Below, piece by piece: positions 14,161-15,507 of a DNA stretch of 15,507 nt. The stretch is from Bacteroidales bacterium (GTDB lineage Bacteria; Bacteroidota; Bacteroidia; Bacteroidales; Azobacteroidaceae), in contig JAJBTS010000427.1 of assembly GCA_020860885.1 (NCBI GenBank), positions 1 through 15,507 of the forward strand, read 5' to 3'. The position numbers and the translations under genes are program-made. The notes beneath the pieces were generated by a model. That model ran no database searches. It saw only the letters and a list, made by a program, of their open reading frames with translations, and had not been told where the DNA came from. Numbering within the stretch: position 1 is the first letter of the stretch; each line of letters begins with the position of its first letter.

Positions 14161-15180
14161 TTAATTTGTGTCTCCTAATCTTGAAACATAAAGAAAAGTA
14201 CTCCTGTTTGGCATAGACAATCCTTGTCTCCCATTGCAATATTCATCTCCGTATCCTGTTCCTAATGCAACATCCCAGGATGTTTCTGTAAGTAATACGG
14301 CTATATAATTGATTGTATTACCATGGTCGGAGTATCTTCCTTCCCCCAAAATTCTTGTGCCTGCTCCATGATAACAATTCGATTCTATACGCGTGAGACC
14401 TGTCGTAATACTTCCATCATTATTTATTATATTTACAGGGAATTGCATAAAATAAGTTGCAGAAAAACACATGTCATGGCCTGGGTTGTATTGTGAACCC
14501 GCTGTATAGGAGGGAATAAACTCATAAGTAAATACAATACTATATATGCCTGGCTGAAATGTCAATGAAAATTTCTTCTTACCATCAGCGATATTTGTAG
14601 AATCCAGTTTCACTGTTCCTGAGGTATAATTTACCCGTTCCATTAGGGGGAGATATGCATAATTAACGGCTGCTTCCGGCATAATTCCTTGTAAAGGATT
14701 GATAACCCCCAGCATATCGTCATACGTATCTAAACCAGGATAATTGTAAACATATATATGGTCTTTTCCGTTTAAGGAAAAAATAGCAGGGCGCGGTATA
14801 CCTAAATTAGACAAAGCCTGTTCCATATTTTCATCCATAGTTTGTCGGCCTACAACCTGTACCCATTTTTCAGTCAGCCAGTAATAGTATTTGCCGGCTA
14901 TTACTCTGTCGCCAACGGGGATTTCGGTATCCGAATCATTCATATTGAGGACCAATAATCCGTTGGTATAGTCGGGAACAGTAATGGTATCCCATATATC
15001 GGTCAATAAAACCTGGGGTGCCAGAAATCCTTTATCCGGTGATTTCAATTCCAGGATAGCACTGCTATGGGCAGGATCTGATGAACCAATAGTGACTTGG
15101 GAATACGTTGTATAAGACAATCCGGCAAAAAAGAGAATCAATAATTTTTTCCGGTTTTGTTTACTTAAGAGTAGAATCAT
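14161..15180 (-). CDS. Secreted paralogue C, first gene of the surface-protein operon
   Basis: The 339-residue protein begins with a longer N-terminal region (MILLLSKQNRKK) before the hydrophobic core, and the likely cleavage site is before Q28-V-T-I-G. It shares 'SSAILEL', 'DKGFLAPQVLLT' (49-60), 'KYYYWLTEKWVQV', 'LGIPRPAIFSLNGKD' (126-140), 'QPGIYSIVFTYEFIPS' and the final 'PNRSTFLYVSRLGD'. C238 and C315 match the pair in A and B, and C269 is an extra cysteine. An insert of about 30 residues at 140-170 makes it the longest of the three. A TAATTTTG -7 box lies 45 bp upstream of the start. It is exported and of unknown role. Confidence 0.8.
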   Translation of the reverse strand: MILLLSKQNRKKLLILFFAGLSYTTYSQVTIGSSDPAHSSAILELKSPDKGFLAPQVLLTDIWDTITVPDYTNGLLVLNMNDSDTEIPVGDRVIAGKYYYWLTEKWVQVVGRQTMDENMEQALSNLGIPRPAIFSLNGKDHIYVYNYPGLDTYDDMLGVINPLQGIMPEAAVNYAYLPLMERVNYTSGTVKLDSTNIADGKKKFSLTFQPGIYSIVFTYEFIPSYTAGSQYNPGHDMCFSATYFMQFPVNIINNDGSITTGLTRIESNCYHGAGTRILGEGRYSDHGNTINYIAVLLTETSWDVALGTGYGDEYCNGRQGLSMPNRSTFLYVSRLGDTN

Positions 15181-15224
15181 AGGTTATAATTTCTAATTAA
15201 TATATCTCAAACTTAAAATCGATA

Positions 15225-15232
15225 CAAAATTA
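15225..15232 (-). promoter_or_regulatory. Bacteroidota -7 box for the secreted-paralogue operon
   Basis: Read on the minus strand this is TAATTTTG, an exact TAnnTTTG match, leaving about 40 nt of leader before the ATG at 15180. No clear -33 element is seen. The rest of 15181-15474 contains only AT-rich DNA with small A/T hairpins and no supported gene. Confidence 0.5.
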
Positions 15233-15406
15233 CTCTATTATAATGGTAGGAATAAAGTGCTTTTATTGTTGATGAAGTGAAGGAAGGTGACAACTTTTGC
15301 GGTTAATGCCCGGAATTTAAGATATTAAAGCTTTATTAAGTTCTTTTTCTATTTTTTATGTCGATTTATCTTATTTGGGATGGGTAAGCTTTATTTTACG
15401 CATTTT

Positions 15407-15427
15407 AGGAAAAATTTCCTATATTTG
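15407..15427 (+). promoter_or_regulatory. Promoter with abutting palindrome for the right-edge gene
   Basis: TATATTTG (15420-15427) matches TAnnTTTG. It directly follows AGGAAA-AA-TTTCCT (15407-15420), a 6-bp inverted repeat that overlaps the first base of the box and could be an operator for a repressor. Confidence 0.5.
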
Positions 15428-15474
15428 TAAAAGAACTATGATAATACGAATTAAAAGATACCCTGATTATAATT

Positions 15475-15507
15475 ATGGAAAGAATGATGGACCAATCTGT
15501 TTTACTG
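15475..15507 (+). CDS. N-terminal fragment of a rightward gene at the window edge
   Basis: The ATG at 15475 opens 11 codons (MERMMDQSVLL) up to the last base. It lies about 40 nt after the start expected from the -7 box at 15420-15427. A competing ATG at 15438 in another frame (MIIRIKRYPDYN) is also open to the edge but would leave a leader of only a few bases. The product cannot be named from so few residues. Confidence 0.4.
   Translation, partial: MERMMDQSVLL

Noticed and set aside
15249..15265. AATAAA/TTTATT hairpin-like inverted repeat upstream of the secreted operon
   Set aside because: It is short and AT-only, as expected by chance in this composition.
15438..15507. Alternative start (MIIRIKRYPDYN) for the right-edge gene
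   Set aside because: It is open to the edge, but would give a leader of only a few bases after the -7 box; the ATG at 15475 is more plausible, though not certain.

Overview
The window looks like chromosomal DNA of a Bacteroidota member, probably order Bacteroidales; the genus cannot be fixed from the sequence alone. The reasons are the AT-rich intergenic DNA, repeated Bacteroidota-type -7 boxes (TAnnTTTG) before genes in place of sigma70 boxes, and three secreted proteins with the SP-Q-V-x-I-G ... AVLEL ... KGFL start that is common in this phylum. No tRNA, rRNA, CRISPR array, phage structural gene or transposase was seen.

Left part (1-5607). A truncated DUF1062 gene runs off the left edge, behind a possibly structured leader of about 230 nt. 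A HxlR-type regulator is divergent from a radical SAM enzyme, and their shared intergenic region is rich in inverted repeats. Next come an exported esterase with a visible catalytic triad and, on the other strand, a small two-helix membrane protein. A 150-bp imperfectly palindromic MITE-like element follows. A leftward two-gene stress unit then carries an NAD(P)-dependent short-chain dehydrogenase and a YciE/YciF (DUF892) ferritin-like protein.

Middle part (5608-8092). Three consecutive, translationally packed genes each encode an O6-alkylguanine-DNA alkyltransferase domain with the PCHR active site. The first two are single-domain proteins with unusual N-terminal extensions. The third fuses an AraC-type DNA-binding domain to the alkyltransferase but lacks the Ada zinc/phosphotriester sensor. 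The middle paralogue has Gln in place of the otherwise conserved arginine finger.

Right-centre (8093-12290). An FtsH membrane protease and a small protein of uncertain function form a rightward unit, convergent with an AraC-family regulator across a shared bidirectional terminator. Divergent from the regulator is a six-helix HdeD-family membrane protein. The ftsH and hdeD-like promoters share a motif at the same 57-bp distance from their -7 boxes, with half-sites 21 bp apart, which suggests that the AraC protein controls a membrane-stress module. The hdeD-like gene is followed by long perfect inverted and direct repeats built around GATATATACC.

Right part (12291-15507). Three tandem leftward paralogues encode exported proteins of about 300-340 residues with a shared architecture and two conserved cysteines. 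The window ends in a promoter and the first codons of a rightward gene. Overall it reads as a stress-defence neighbourhood (alkylation repair, membrane proteolysis, redox or general stress proteins) next to a cell-surface operon.
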